The notes under the pieces were generated by a model that was not told the DNA's origin, ran no database searches, and saw nothing but the letters and a program-made list of their open reading frames with translations. A stretch of DNA of 64,000 bases from Serinus canaria (lineage: Eukaryota > Chordata > Aves > Passeriformes > Fringillidae). The position numbers were made by a program, and so were the translations under genes. The DNA lies in the NCBI RefSeq assembly GCF_022539315.1, contig NC_066314.1:60063543-60127542 (forward strand), in the 5' to 3' direction. Positions 12,941 through 26,490 of the stretch are shown here, one piece after another; position 1 is the first letter of the stretch, and each line of letters begins with the position of its first letter.

Positions 12941-15900
12941 GGAGAAAGCTCAGATAGAAACAGCCTTTCTTGTGCCTTCTGATGCTTCAAAGCATAAAAA
13001 TTTCAAAATGTTCCCAAGAAGATTTTAAGCTCCTCTGTAGAACTGGATATTTCCTTTCTGTGCTCTGGACACTGTCTGAGCCTATTTTTCATCTTTCTTT
13101 CATGTGGTGTGAAGCAAAGCCCGCAGTGCCTGGGTGGTCAATTAACCTCAACTGCACTTGCTGGTCCCTGTGCATCAGCAAATGGCAGTGACAGTGACTC
13201 CAACCTGGAGACTTTCTCTCAGAAAGCAGATTCCAAATACTAACTGAGCTACACAGGATATCCATGAGCTTTGAAATACAGGATATGGAACTCTGAGCAG
13301 GATTGCTCAGCAGAATGACTGACAAAAAGGCTTCACTAGCAGTGCCCTGAGGGGCTGTTGTGGCTGGAGATCCTCAGGGAATATCTGTGAAGGCTCAGGC
13401 AGAGCAAGGCAGCTACATTCAAAGGACTGCCAAGGCCCTTCACCAGGGATGGAGAGAACCAAATGCAGCTGCTATGCTCTGGTCATCTCTCCCTGTTCCT
13501 CTAAAAACCATTTTCCACTGATTTCTGGTCTCCTGAGCCTTATGGATGTCTTACAGCAGAGTTCCAGTGGAATCTCAGAGGAAAAGGTCAAAAGGGGAGC
13601 TATAAAATAGGCCCACACATTTTTGACCATAGAGGAGATGTACCCTGTCTTATCCTGAGGGGGAACAGCCTTTCAAAGATAATAGAAAGAAGAAAACTTC
13701 AGGATGCATCAGAGACACAAGGCTTTGGAAAGGTCATTTCCAGCAGAGACTCAGAAAGGCACAGATCAGTATTGCAAAGTCCTTTGCCTTTTCCAGGTAC
13801 AGGGCAAATGCCACTTTTAATAGGAACATGTTTGATGAAGGGCTGTCTTAAGTTTCTGGGTTGTTTGGGGTTTTTTTGAATTTTTTTAGTCATGATAAAC
13901 AAAATAAATTAAATACAGTCCTTAATTCAACTTGGATCCCATTAGCCTGCCTACAGTAATATTAGTAAACTATTGATAAGACCTTTGAATCTAACAAAAG
14001 CAGAAATAAATGCTTGGACTGCAGCTTCTGGAGGATGGAGAAATAAAAATAGGGGGGTTTGGTTTTTTTTGCTTTAACTTTACCTCAAATGAACACATCC
14101 TTTCACCTTCCTGAGCAGTTTGGAGCCAGAAGGGGACTTGCACACCCTTACAAGGGCAAGCTCCTGTCCTTCCTTGATCCATTTATAGGGAAATTTGTTT
14201 GCAAGAACATCGAGCCGAGCCATACAGTGAAATTCTATTGCTTTCATAGTATCTTCATTGTTGTCATTTAAATGATTAGAATAATGTTGACTGGGATTAC
14301 ATTGAGCACTGATAGCACAAGATATTGATGTATGATTCAATTACAACATAATTAGGTATGCATCACTTGTTGAGCTGCCTGTATTGCTAATCTGAGTCTG
14401 GAATGACACAAATGGCCTGTTAGATCCAAAATGCTTAGAGTAACTGAGCTGGGGCTGGAAGAGAGGAGGCTGGCTCTCACAGCTGAAAAGACATCAGTGC
14501 AAGTGTTAGAGGGTTTATGCTTTTGGTTTTTCTTCTGGGGCTCCTCTCCCACACTGGCCCTCTGTGTCAACACAGATTCACAAATGATAAGTATCATGAA
14601 AAAAGGCATTCTGAAAATTCACAAAAAATCCACTGTGTATTTCCATAAATTAAGTATGTTCAGATCAAAAAGCATACTGTAAACTTTTTTCTCACTGCTT
14701 CATGTTTCATTTAATCTTCAGTGGAACCTTCAGTGTATGTTCAGAATGCTTCAGCAGTAGCTTGCACCCCTGCTCTGGCAGGGAACAGTACTTCTCAAAT
14801 ACAGACACACAAAGTTCACCTCCTCACACCACTTATAGGACTGACTTCTTAAATAAACCTTACTTCAGCTTTTGCTAGCTTATGTATCCAAAAAACGTCT
14901 CCAAACGGATTTCAAAAATCAAATGACTCCTCTAGCCTTTATTTCTCTAGCCTGTTTTACACTCCCTTAAGTGGCTAACAAATTAAAGAATAAGCCAAAA
15001 GTCATTTAGGCAGAGATAAAACTATTCAAAAAGTGACATACTAATGATTTAAACATGAAATTTGAAACATGAAATTTAAACAAGAAAACACATTACCAAG
15101 CAACATTTTTAATTGTTGACTTTGCTTTAGGATACTTTTCTTTGAAATAAAACTTACATAAAAATTACATACAAATTTTATCTAGAAAACATTGGAGGAA
15201 GACTTTTTAAATTTGCTACAATTTCTCTGTTCCAAAATGAAACTGACAAAGTCATACCATTTGCAAAATATTTACACCTTGATGGAGCTAATTAGTCTAT
15301 AGTTTCTAGGACCTTTTTTCATATTACTGTGATGTCCTTCCTGTATTAGGGAATAATAAGAGATTTTTAATAGCCCATCATATGTTTTTCCCTAAATAAG
15401 GTAATAGATTTAGTCCTCTTAAATATCATAAAATTCTTTTGTACATCTTTGTGCAGTGACACTATTCCCACTGAGACTGCACTGAAATAATGTATTTGAA
15501 GTGTGCACAAATGACTGAATATGCTCAAAGTCATTTTTTTTTTAAAAAGTTCCAGAAGAATCTTTTTAGAAAGTGATTAAAACATCAATAAAGTCTTTTG
15601 GTAGATATATATTAATATCTTCTATTTCCTTTATATGGGGTGCCACATCTAACATTATCATTTGATGCCACCTCTATGTAACTGACATTTTATGAGCAGT
15701 CACTAAGGCAAGTCTGTCACAGCTCTTCTAAAGGGTTGTAGCCAAGCAATTTTGATAGCAGAAATTAAATCTAAAAGTCAGTTTGTGTAATATCATTATA
15801 ACCTCAAAATTACATACAATCTGGACCACAAAAACCAAAAACCTTTTGAAGTGCATGTAGTATTCCTAAGCAATATTAAGTAGACGTGTAACATTTCATG

Positions 15901-18900
15901 CATAGAAAATTTGATAAAGAGGCAGAGGAAATAAAGAACATGCACCACATCACCTAGACCACCCATGGCAGAGCCAGGGGTAATTTCTGTAGAGCTAAAT
16001 CCTGATGTGCTTAATCCTATTGAAGTACTCCCTCTCTTTGGCCATAAAAGGACTTTTTATTTGAAGAAACAAATCAGAACATTTAAAACACAATCTGGCA
16101 ATGAAATCTCTGCAGAGAGAGACCAATGTCCCAACAGAGATCCATTGGCATGAGTCAATTTTCATACAAGTAAAGGGGGTCTCATTGCAATACCAGCTCT
16201 CATTGCTTAAATCGTAAATCACAGTCTTAAACTGAGACATTTTAACATCTTCCCTCATAATCCTGCTAAATGGAAAGGACATATCATTTCTTCCTTCTCT
16301 ATCAGGTAAGGATGCAGAGCTGTGTAATCCTATCAGGTGTGGCTCTTTTATAACTTTGGGATAAGCTGCAGCCATAAACAGACAAAATTTAGTCCAGCCC
16401 TCATGTACATTGACCAGTTGGTGGTAATGAGGAGCAGACATATTCAACTTCAGCTGCACTGTTACAATTTTTCTTTTTAAGATTCACAGCTCATTACAGA
16501 ATGTCAGAAGTCTCTTAACTGCTCATTTCATCAGCCCAGACTTCCATGCTTGAGGTAGTGCTTATAAATTGCTTTTTCCAGGTATTTTACTTTAGTGACT
16601 GGAATCTGTTCTGAGTCAACCAAGAGCCACAATGCAGAGGAATAAGTGCTCATTAGGATGAGCAGCTCACATAAAGAAGAGAGAAGTCTAAGATTTACAG
16701 GACTGCCATTTCTTAATGTTTATTTATGAGATATTCAGCGCACCATCTATTGCAAGAATATGACAGATATATTTCTAGAGCTTAAGGCTCTCTTATGCCC
16801 ACATTTTCCACGTGAGAATTTCAGCAAGTTTTCCTACAATTTCATCTGTGTTTGTTTTATAGCTGTTTTTCCTAAACCACCCACAAGATCAGACACACCT
16901 TTGCTATGAATTCCCAGCATGGTTGGGTCTCCCTTCTATTTAAATTTAGAGTATGTGTGGGCAAGAAAGTGAAAATAGTGTTTATGTATTGGCTGCCTTA
17001 GATTTACAGCAGGAGAAGGCGAGGATGCTGTGTTGTTGGGAAGGCAAGGAAAGGTTAAAAGGTTTTCATTTCCCTGTCTGCACATAGCTCAGGCCCTAAA
17101 CTTGCACCCACATCTCTCTCTGCCACTTGGCAACACACAAATAGATGCAGCAGATGTACAAACTCACAGCCAAAGCTGGTAGCAATGATATGATTTTAGA
17201 TGGTATCTTTAAAGGAATAGTTTTTAACTTCTAAAAAAGTGTTTCTGCAGCAGCGCTGGAGTCACATCTGCAGAAGCAGTGCTGAAGCACTAACTTCTGG
17301 AATCCCTCCTGTGTCCCCTTCTCTTGAGGAATTTGTTTTAAAGGGAGTGTGATTTGCTTCTGAGAGTTGCCTCTTCACGCTAAGTTCAGGAGGTGAAGAT
17401 GATGTTTAATTGCTGCCTGATAGCAGCTCCCTTTTGTTATTTTCACTCCCTACATTTTCACTCCAAACAACAAGAAATGTTCCTTCCAACTGCTTGCTTA
17501 AACATTTATCCCTGTAAGCTCTTTCCTTGTAGCTCTAAATCCTTTTTTCTCTCTACTGTGCAGAAGGAAGAAAATGTGTACTTTTGTGAGTGTAAACACA
17601 TCAGTTGCCATGGGAGCAGGTGCTGGAGCTATGATTATTTGCCTGCAGCTGCCACATTTGCTAGGTGCCCAATTACCTTACCTGGTTACTCTAATTGAAG
17701 GGAGAACGAACACAATGCACATAATTTAAACAAAATGCTTCTTGACTGGAAAGTGCAAGACAAGAGGTTCATGATCTGTGGCTTGGAGCAGTTTGTGTCA
17801 TGTTTTTTCATTACAGTCTATGTTACATAAGGAGCAGTTGATTAACAGAGATGAGTGCAAAAGAAAAAACAATGATGAAGAAATGTGTTTATAGAATATG
17901 AGGTAGCTTAACAGCTTGAGATAAGCAGCACTTAAAATAGTAAGAGTAACAGGCAGTCTTAGTTTTGATGATTAAAAAAGAAAGAGAAAAATAAATTTCT
18001 CCTCTAGAACCAAGTAGCTTCAGAGGCAGTTTAAAGCAGGACAAATAAGCATCAGTGTAGGATGTCTGTAGGTGTCAGACCAGACCCTGCCTTCCCCTAA
18101 CCCTCCTCCCCACTTTCCTCACTTTAAATCCATTTTGTTTCTATTATAAAAATTTTCACACAAGGCTGAACCTACTCTAATTATCTCAAAATAGAGATCC
18201 ATAAAGGGTTTGTCTGAGTAGAAAGATTTTCCTGTATGCATCAGTCAGAGTGAGAACAGACAGAGAAAGCAGAGGGTCAACAAGAAAGAATGAGCTGCAC
18301 TCACAGCAAGAAAAGAGAAAAAGCTTTTGAACCAAGCTTTTGTCAAGGCCTTGAAAGTGTAAGCATGTAAACAGTCTTGGTTTTTCTGAACAGAACAGGG
18401 AGAAATATTCCAGGTCTGCTCTTTGTAAAAGTGTAAGCTGCACATAATATGTGACTCCACCAAATGTTTGTTTTCTGTACAAAATTAATCCCTCTAGACA
18501 CCAAGTTCTGACTAGCAAAAGGTTCTACAATACCAGTGTAAATTAATGTTAAACAGATCGGTGTGTAAGGACTGAGAGCCTGGAATTTTTCCCAATTCAT
18601 CTGTGAAAAGCAAAGGACTACTTCTGAGCTGCTGCACTCATGTCTTGCTGATGACAGGGTATCAGTCCTGGCAAGGCACATCTTGGAGATTTAATCCTTT
18701 CCAGCAGGTCTTGTTCATTCAGTCAGACTTTGCAGACTTGTTACCATAAACACACATGGACAAATTAGATGAAATGAATTGCAGGGTGGTTGTAAGTGGT
18801 TTAGCCTCTTATCGAGGGTGCAGTCAATTATTAATACTCACACTTAGATGAGGGGATCTCGCCCTGAAGTTTAAACATGTGCTTAAGGCTTTGCCAAATT

Positions 18901-18904
18901 GGGA
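12941..18904. other. Intergenic, no gene seen
   Basis: No recognisable gene or mobile element. The minus-strand open frame at 15995-16459 (154 codons) matches no family I recognise. GC content is slightly higher at 13090-13600. Confidence 0.65.
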
Positions 18905-19001
18905 GAGCAGCTTGTACATATTTCTGACATATTTCAGAAATATTTCTGATATTTCTGAAGTATGTACAAGCTGCGATTTCTGAGCAGCTTGTGCATATTT
19001 C
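18905..19001. repeat. Hairpin with 14-bp perfect arms plus a third direct copy
   Basis: The arm GCAGCTTGTACATA at 18907-18920 is exactly complementary to 18961-18974. Inner sequences rich in ATATTTCTGA/TCAGAAATAT extend the pairing with a few mismatches. A third copy of the arm in direct orientation lies at 18982-19001, differing from 18905-18924 by one base. Confidence 0.88.
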
Positions 19002-22000
19002 CCACTTTTGTGGGAGCAAAAGTGTAGAAATTTAAACCCCAAAAATATGACTGTCCTTTTATGTATTTATCTATTTTAAACTTATTTAACTGATAAATTA
19101 TACCTTCTTATTTTAGGACACTTGATATCCAAAATATTTCTTCTTTTATGTATAGTTTTTTAAAAGTCTATAGTATACCAAATTAAAAAGCTAAAGTGAA
19201 ACTGTGAATATACACAGTAGAAAATGTATTTAAACCTTCTAATATACTTTTTAATATCTATATCTTTGAGGGCACAATGAAGGATCCATCAATATTTTTA
19301 ACCAATACACAGAAAAGTCAGGAAAGTAAATCTGAGATGTGAATGCAAACTAATACCTAAATATCTCTCAAAGTCAACCCTGGATATTAGGCAATTAATT
19401 TATATTATAAAGAGCAGCAGAGCTCTCTAAGGCCAATATTGAAGGAATATTGGTAATTCAAGGTAAGTCTCTGTGCTTGGAAAGCTGATCTCATGTGAAT
19501 AGAAGCAGAGGCTTAACTACAATAAATCCTTTGTATTTCTTTCAAATAATTGAGCTCATAAAACATTTATAAAAACCCAAACAATGCATATTTTATTGTT
19601 CTTAACTCAGTGAAATAGTTACAATGCATCCAAATAGTTACAATACATCCAAACCCACACTTCAGGAAAAAGAAACATAAATTCTTTCATATGCTGCTAA
19701 TTTAATCAATTTACAATATATAGTACCTAAGTAATTAGTTTGGCAAGGAGCTGTAATAATTTAATCTGAGATAGAGCTAATAAAAATTTTTTTCCTAATT
19801 ACTTTATCAGAGAAGAACCAGAATTAGTTTTAAAACAAATATGAAAAAAGGTCTTTGAATTCCAGAAAATATTTTGAATATATGTATTTTTAAGCTGTGC
19901 AAACCACAACAGCTATAGTGTGAAATTTATAGCCTTTGTCAAACAAATTACTCATTTAGAGCTAGGACTTCTGTTTTACCTTTTATCATTAATTAATCAT
20001 TAATCAGGTATTTTTGTTGGCAAGGAAGATGGATCTGTGTTCCAAATTTAAGACAGAACTGTAACATATTGGACATTTTTTTGCTGTAAATATGAATTAA
20101 GTCTGTGCTTTTCCATCTCTGCTATACAGAACACCATAGTTTCATCCTTATCTTTTTCCTTGACTTTTGTGGAATTTTTTTAACTGAATAGTGCTAATGA
20201 TGTTTTCCCCAGAATGCAGTTTCTAAGTGCCTCAGACCCAGAGCAAGCAGTGTCCTGCAGGAGTCCTGCATTGCCAGGCATGGTTTGCACAGCTGCTGCT
20301 TCCCTGCCCTTGCCTGGTTCCCACCACAGCCTCCCATGGAGGGCTGCACACATTTCCTCACAGTGGATGGGTCTGGGTGGAAAAGGGCAGGCTGGAACTG
20401 AGTCACAGCCCTCTGCTGGCAAGAGCATGGCAGTAGGGAAAGGATTGAATAAATTGATCAGTCCAAGATCAATTTACAGCAGCTACTTTCTAACCTCAGG
20501 TTCCCCAGCCCTGCACCATGAAGCGAACATGTGATATGTATCTGTTCATTAACCTCCAGAGCTGAGCACACAGCTTGTTTTGGCTGTTTCTTCCTTCTCA
20601 CAGTTATGCACATCTAGAAGGCAAAGCATTTTGGTAAACTGTTCTAATTCAGAAAGAAAACCTGAGCAGGCTCCTTCCTAATATGCTCCCAAACTAACTT
20701 GCATCCAGGCATAGCACATCAAAAATTTCTACAGGACAGTCAGCAGCATCTCCTTCCTTCTCACTACTCACAACAGACTTCATATTGTTCTGATTGCAAC
20801 CAAAGGAGAAATCATCTCAAGTTCTTTAACCAGACACATCCATAGAGTGGTTTTTTGCAGACTTCTTTCAAGTGACATCAATTGCCTTCACATTCAGCTG
20901 TGTAGTCACAAAGCTGATTTCAAATCATACTCTCAACCCAGCAATGAAAACCAACTGAAAATTAAGAAGTCATTTAATTGGCTGAAAGCAATTGAGAGCA
21001 ACCTGTTACCAAGGCAATGCAAAGCTTCTGTGTCTGAAAAATTGCATGATATTGTAATTATTCAACCACCAAAAACTTTATTGTACCTCATGTCCAACTA
21101 CTGCTTAAATTACTATTTATTTTTTTTAATATCTTAAATGCCTGGCTGTATCCATACACATTAATTGAAATCTACAGGTATTAAAGGAGATGCTTTTAAA
21201 GCACTGGCTTGAAATACAAGGAAACTGAAATTTGTTACCCTGTGTTTTTCCCATGCTATCTTGGGCAGTTCATTGACAACCACATTTAAAACAGTATCTA
21301 ACATTTAAAGATGCAGACAGGTGCCTAGTGAGTTTTGAAAAAGCCCCCATATTGGGTGTATAACTTCCACAGTTTTTTGGGTTTTTTTTTTTTGCTTCAA
21401 CAGGCACTGGAATCAATGGACAGCATCCCTCCAACCTCAGTGGATTTTAAGTCTTTGCTTTCTTTGCCTGTCCAGAAAAATAAAAAAGAAGAAAAAGTCT
21501 CCATAAAGGCTGCTTTATCCCACTGCAGTGTAGCAATTAAACAACTGTGATTCACATGAAATGTATTATTTCAGTGATCCCAAATAAGTAAAGGTAATTG
21601 AAAGCAGGCAGCAGGAGGGAATAACATGTTATCTTTTGCACTGTGCAATTCACAGCAAAGAGAGTGGGCTCCTGATAAACTGTGGTTGAAATTACTCATA
21701 CCTGAGGAGAAGGAGGTATTAAAAATCATTTGGTACACATCTCAGCATTAAGTGTACATTAAATTTACCTATTTAAGCTGATACAGTTGTGGTAGTTCTT
21801 TTTGCTATCTCCTCATTAAATCTTTTTGTACTGTACATATTAAGTTCTGAATTATTTGTCTGACCAATGTCAAACAGAAATTCAAAGAGGAAGGAGTTCA
21901 CTGGCAGTGGAAAGAGTGACTGGGAAAAATATTTTTTACGTCACAAGTCTTATTTGCAGTTCTTTGGCAAAGGACATAGTTCTCAGGCTCTAAACCCATC

Positions 22001-23770
22001 ATTATTTCTCCTAAGTGGACAGGTTTTAATCTCTACCAAAGTGGTATTTAACTATGGAAGCTTTCAGTTCTGGACCAAATAATTTTGTTTTAAACCATGC
22101 TGCACACCAATTTGTTGAATCAAATTGCTTCCCTTCCACAGATTTGTGAATAAGAATCTACTTTTATTTAAAACTTCTCCATGCTCCCCTGCTTTTCTTA
22201 CATTTTTGACCTTGCCTTTTTGTTCCTTCCATCACCAGATGCAAAAGGAAGAAATGTGCAGTCTTCTCAATTCCTCAGGTTTGCTTCGGTGCCAGGTTTT
22301 CAATTAGGCACTTAGAGTGATTCTAGGTAACAGAAGGTGAAGTTTTGTAATCTGGCCACTAAAAAGAAGCAGAAGCAAGAAACATTCACCAGAAAAATCC
22401 TTATTTCTGTTCAAGTACCTGCTGAATTGTGTTTTCTCTGTGGTCTGGTATGTTCTTGAGGCAAAATCCTGTCTTTTCTATCAACCTGCAAGGTCCACCA
22501 AGAGATTAGCCAGAAGTGACCCTTCTAGCACAAGCTCCCCTGCACTGTTTGCCATGAAGAAGAAAACCATTTGCTGCCATTCTTCCTACAGCCTAGCCCA
22601 CAGGTTTGGGAAAGAAGGAAGCTTAAAGAAGTTACGTAGCTCCAATTCCACCTGGTTTTGCTTGGCAATTAAACCAAGCCATGGGAGAGAGGAGGAAGGT
22701 TGGCCAAGCACTCAGAGAAGGTCCAGGTTTATGTCCCACTATGTCCCTGTAATCAATCTTGTGATGTTTTTCCCTTCAGTGAAGTTTTTCCAGTGTATCT
22801 CTAATTTTATAACTGGATCATATGCCATTTCTAATGAAAATATTCATTTTGTGCTTTTAAGACCTTATCATGGAAGTAACAAAGTATTTTGTTTGGGATT
22901 TAAAATATCTTCCTCAAACTGAGCAATGACATCTTCACAGCCCTTTTCTTAGAAAACCAGAAGCATTTTTGAGGTTACATAAGGACAAACTGGGAGATGA
23001 CTCAGACACCTACTGCTTCTCCTCATCTGACTTCTAGCAGCCTTTCTTGTGTTTTTTCCCAGACTTATCTATGCAATACAAAATTTTCTTTAACAACTTC
23101 CAGCAAACAAGGAGTCTCCGTTACTAAAACAAGCTCATCTGAAACATTTTAGGACATTAGGAGTAAGGGGTTTTGTGTGATTTTTCAGTACTGCAAGGAA
23201 ATTTAGTTGCAACTGAATTTATATAGGGATATGCAAGTGATCTAGGAAATTTAAATCCTGCCTATACTATGATTTCTAACATCAACAAAGTCTTTTCATT
23301 TTCAGGCATCTTGGTACCACTGTAAAATTCTGCTTCTGTTTCCAGGAATGGACAACATCTCTGAGAGCCACATCACAGTAAAAGCTACTCAGTGTAGCTG
23401 ATGATGCCTGTGTCTCCTTTATGCATACAAACTCCCCTGAGCAGTGACTTTCAAACCAACCCTGCATGACCAATCAGCTCTGATGGTCCACAATTTCCCA
23501 GAAACCTTTCTTTAGAAGAGCTGAATTAGCTGAAACTCATTTTGCCCTATACTCCAAGATACAAACTGTTATCATATTTTCTTGGTAATCTCTAGAGGTT
23601 TGGAATAGAAAGCCTTTACTTTTTTTCTTTTGCTTTCATCTGTCATAGCCCTCTCACTCCTCTTAGAAAAGCTCCTTTTGAAGATCCACAAGTGATTTCT
23701 TTGTACTACTACATGGACACAATTATTCATGGTGGATGCACAGATTACAAGAAACATATTTATACTTCTC
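19002..23770. other. Intergenic, no gene seen
   Basis: AT-rich, with a GC-richer island-like patch at about 20210-20420 that has few CpGs. The 160-codon + frame at 22440-22922 is not recognised. No mobile element was identified. Confidence 0.65.
19607..19655. repeat. 18-bp tandem duplication
   Basis: AAATAGTTACAATGCATCC is followed by a second copy differing by one base. Confidence 0.85.
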
Positions 23771-24168
23771 TGTCATCATAATATTTTCTGAAAAATCCCT
23801 TCTCCAGGACTTCTTCTCCTGGGTAGATGAGAAGCCTCAGAGAAAAATAAAACAATAATTATCCGATTGCTTCTTCTGTGTTTTGCTGCTTTGGAATGTG
23901 GTTGGAGATTTTTTATCCAACATGTGAATTGTTTTTACTTAATGACCAATCTCAGTCCAGCTGTGTCAGGACTCTGGAGAGAGTCACGAGTTTTTCATTA
24001 GCATCTTGTTAAGCCTTCTGCAAGTATCGTTTCTCTATTCTTTAGTATAGTTTAGGACAGTATTCTTTAATATAAAATAATATCATAAAATAATAAATTA
24101 GCCTTCTAAGAACATGGATTCAGATTCATCATTTCCTTCCTGCCACGAGGGACCCTGAAAATACCACA
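23771..24168 (+). mobile_element. Solo LTR, + orientation (copy A of an inverted pair)
   Basis: A 398-bp LTR starts TGTCATCATA and ends AATACCACA, with AATAAA at 24092-24097. The flanks CTTCTC (23765-23770) and CTTGTC (24169-24174) look like a 6-bp target duplication with one change. It is the same family as the LTR at 25765-26136: both share the stretches around TTCTGAAAAATCCCTTC, GAATGTGGTTGGAGATT and CCTTCTAAGAA. No retroviral coding sequence is nearby. A 6-bp duplication points to the ERV2/ERVK class. Confidence 0.85.
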
Positions 24169-25764
24169 CTTGTCTCTCTTTCTCTCTCCTTCTAGTTTTA
24201 AAGAAGAAATGAGAATATTTGAAAGCCAAAATTTCACCTACTTCTATGAACAAAGTAATTCACAGGGTGAGAGGGATTGAATTAGGAGCTTTCAAGATCA
24301 AACCTGTCAGAAACACTAGATTTAGAGGGCAAGGCAGAATTTAGGCTGACTGAATATGGCCAATAATCTTCAGCAACATAAAGCAATTCTTACAAGCTAA
24401 CTAAGCCCTAAATCACCAGAAATGTGTTCTCAGTGATAAAGGAGTAAGATTAAATGTTTCCTGCATACCAATAAAATTCAGCTGACATTTTAAATAAAAA
24501 CTAGAATTGAAGATTAAATCTACAAGGCTTGAAAGCCAGATCACCTGTGAAGACATATTACTCTATGCTCAGATGATGATTTTTGGTACTTTGGGACTGA
24601 ATGTCTCTCCTGTGCTCAACCCATTAATCCCATCCAGATTATTCCAAGCACTGCAGGCCCTGGCCAGCTCTTAAACACTACTTCAAAACAACATTTAACT
24701 TCCAGCTAAACTTTCCAAAACAAATATTGATTAGAGGCATGGGACTGAGCATCATGTAAGTCTTCTGTACCCAAACAAGATTCTTTAAGGCTGAAAAAGT
24801 CTTTAAGCTGCTGTAGAATGGGGTGAGCCAGATTGACATTGAGACACAGAGCACCAGAGGTTTTAGTTTGAACATTTTCAGATGTGACATTAAGTGATTA
24901 CAGAAAGAACAGCTCCCCTGGGGAGTTCCCAAACCCCTCAAAAGCCTATTTCAGTGGTGACTCTGCAGCACTGTTGGGGAGATCAACAACCAAGATATCT
25001 TTACCATGAAAATTGTAGGCAGTACTGTCAAAAAAATACCTGAAAACCTGTTAGGCAATAAACACATGATGCAATAACTCTACCACCCTCTGAGAACCCT
25101 TGATTTAAAGTTCCTCACTGATGACAAAACTATCCATCCAGAGGCTGGTCAAACTTTAACAAGACTGTCACACAAAATTAGCAGGAGTGACAGATGTGAA
25201 ACTCAGTCATAAAAGGTCCAACCACTCATTATTACTTGACTTTTTAAGGTGGGCTTTTAAGGGAAAGAGCAAGTTGGAAAGAGAAATTAAGAACAAACAT
25301 ATGTCCTCTCCCATCTGGGTTACATACAGCAGGGAAATGATTGATTGGTTATTCCACAGATTTATTTTCTTCGTGGTTAACACAAAAATCAGCCCAAATG
25401 AAAAGCCTTGAAAAATAAATGCTTGAATCTGGATTTTGCTTTGGCAATGATTTAAGCTGCCAGCAGTTTACCAAGTGTGTTTGCCTTTCCCCAGCAGTGG
25501 CATCATGCCAATGTTTTGCTCTGTAGCTGCAACAGGCCCAGCACAGGGGACTTCAGGGAAGGGGAAGATAAGAAAAGCTCCACTGACCAGCAGCTGACCC
25601 AAGTGCCTGGGAGGATGAGCTGCTGGAGGTACTGAGGCTGCTGCCCAGCTTACAGGAAAAAACTGATCCACTACTGGAAATAATTTAAAACTGGGCATTT
25701 AAGGCAAGAATCAGGAAGAACACACACAGCTTTATATTTCAGTAGACTTCATCAGGCTTGTTTT
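24169..25764. other. Spacer between the inverted LTR pair
   Basis: About 1.6 kb with no retroviral coding sequence, so the two LTRs are not the ends of one provirus; their opposite orientation also excludes that. No gene is recognised. Confidence 0.75.
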
Positions 25765-26136
25765 TGTGGTATTTTCAGGGGTCCTCCATGGCAGGAAGGA
25801 AATTATGACTCCACATTCTTAGAAGGCTAATTTATTATTTTATGATATGATATGATACTATACTAAAACTATACTAAAGAATAGAAAGGATACTTACAGA
25901 AGGCTAATGAGATACTAACTAAAAACTCATGACTGACTCCTCAGAGTCCGACAGTGATTGGTCATCAAGTAAAACCAATTCACTTGTTGGATAAACAATC
26001 TCCAACCACATTCCAAAGCAGCAAAACACAGGAGAAGCAATCAGATAATTACTGCTTCATTTTTCTCTGAGGCTTCTCATCTTCCCAGGTGAAGAAATCC
26101 TGGTGAAGGGATTTTTCAGAATATATGACAGTGACA
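25765..26136 (-). mobile_element. Solo LTR, - orientation (copy B of the inverted pair), intact target duplication
   Basis: Read on the minus strand this 372-bp LTR starts TGTCACTGTCA and ends AATACCACA. It is flanked by a perfect 6-bp direct repeat TGTTTT at 25759-25764 and 26137-26142. The polyadenylation signal lies at 25831-25836 (AATAAA on the minus strand). It is shorter than copy A and diverged from it, with small indels in the middle. The separate target duplications show that the two copies inserted independently. The duplication length indicates an ERV2/ERVK-class element. Confidence 0.9.
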
Positions 26137-26142
26137 TGTTTT

Positions 26143-26484
26143 GAATAATTTTACACAACCTTGTTGGGGTGCATCCTGAACGGAGCAGGGGCTTTGCTTG
26201 ATTTGCATTGTCTTCACCTTTTAATGATGTTCACTGTCTTTTCTCACTGAGAGGACACTTAGTTTAGCTCAGGCACACCTTTTATGACCTTACTTACAAA
26301 CTTCTGTTTATATTTTCAGCGTTAATACCAATGGCAATATTGAGGGCCAAAACAACAACCTTAACAATTTCATAACAAAATCAACATAGTAATATACATT
26401 TGTAGCTAGCTAAAATTTTGCAGAATTTACATAGTAATGTACCCTTTCAGTTGGTTAAACTATAGTCTCCTTCTTTCCTAACAT
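26143..26484. other. Short segment between two LTRs
   Basis: About 340 bp lie between the target duplications of the two minus-strand LTRs. It has no coding sequence and its origin is not recognised. Confidence 0.6.
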
Positions 26485-26490
26485 CTACAT

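Noticed and set aside
15995..16459. 154-codon open frame on the minus strand
   Set aside because: No motif or family resemblance and no supporting splice or promoter signal. Left as chance.
22440..22922. 160-codon open frame on the plus strand
   Set aside because: Not similar to any family I know. A frame of this length is expected by chance somewhere in 64 kb over six frames.
23771..26136. The two facing LTRs as ends of one provirus
   Set aside because: They are in opposite orientation, each has its own target duplication, and the spacer has no retroviral coding sequence.
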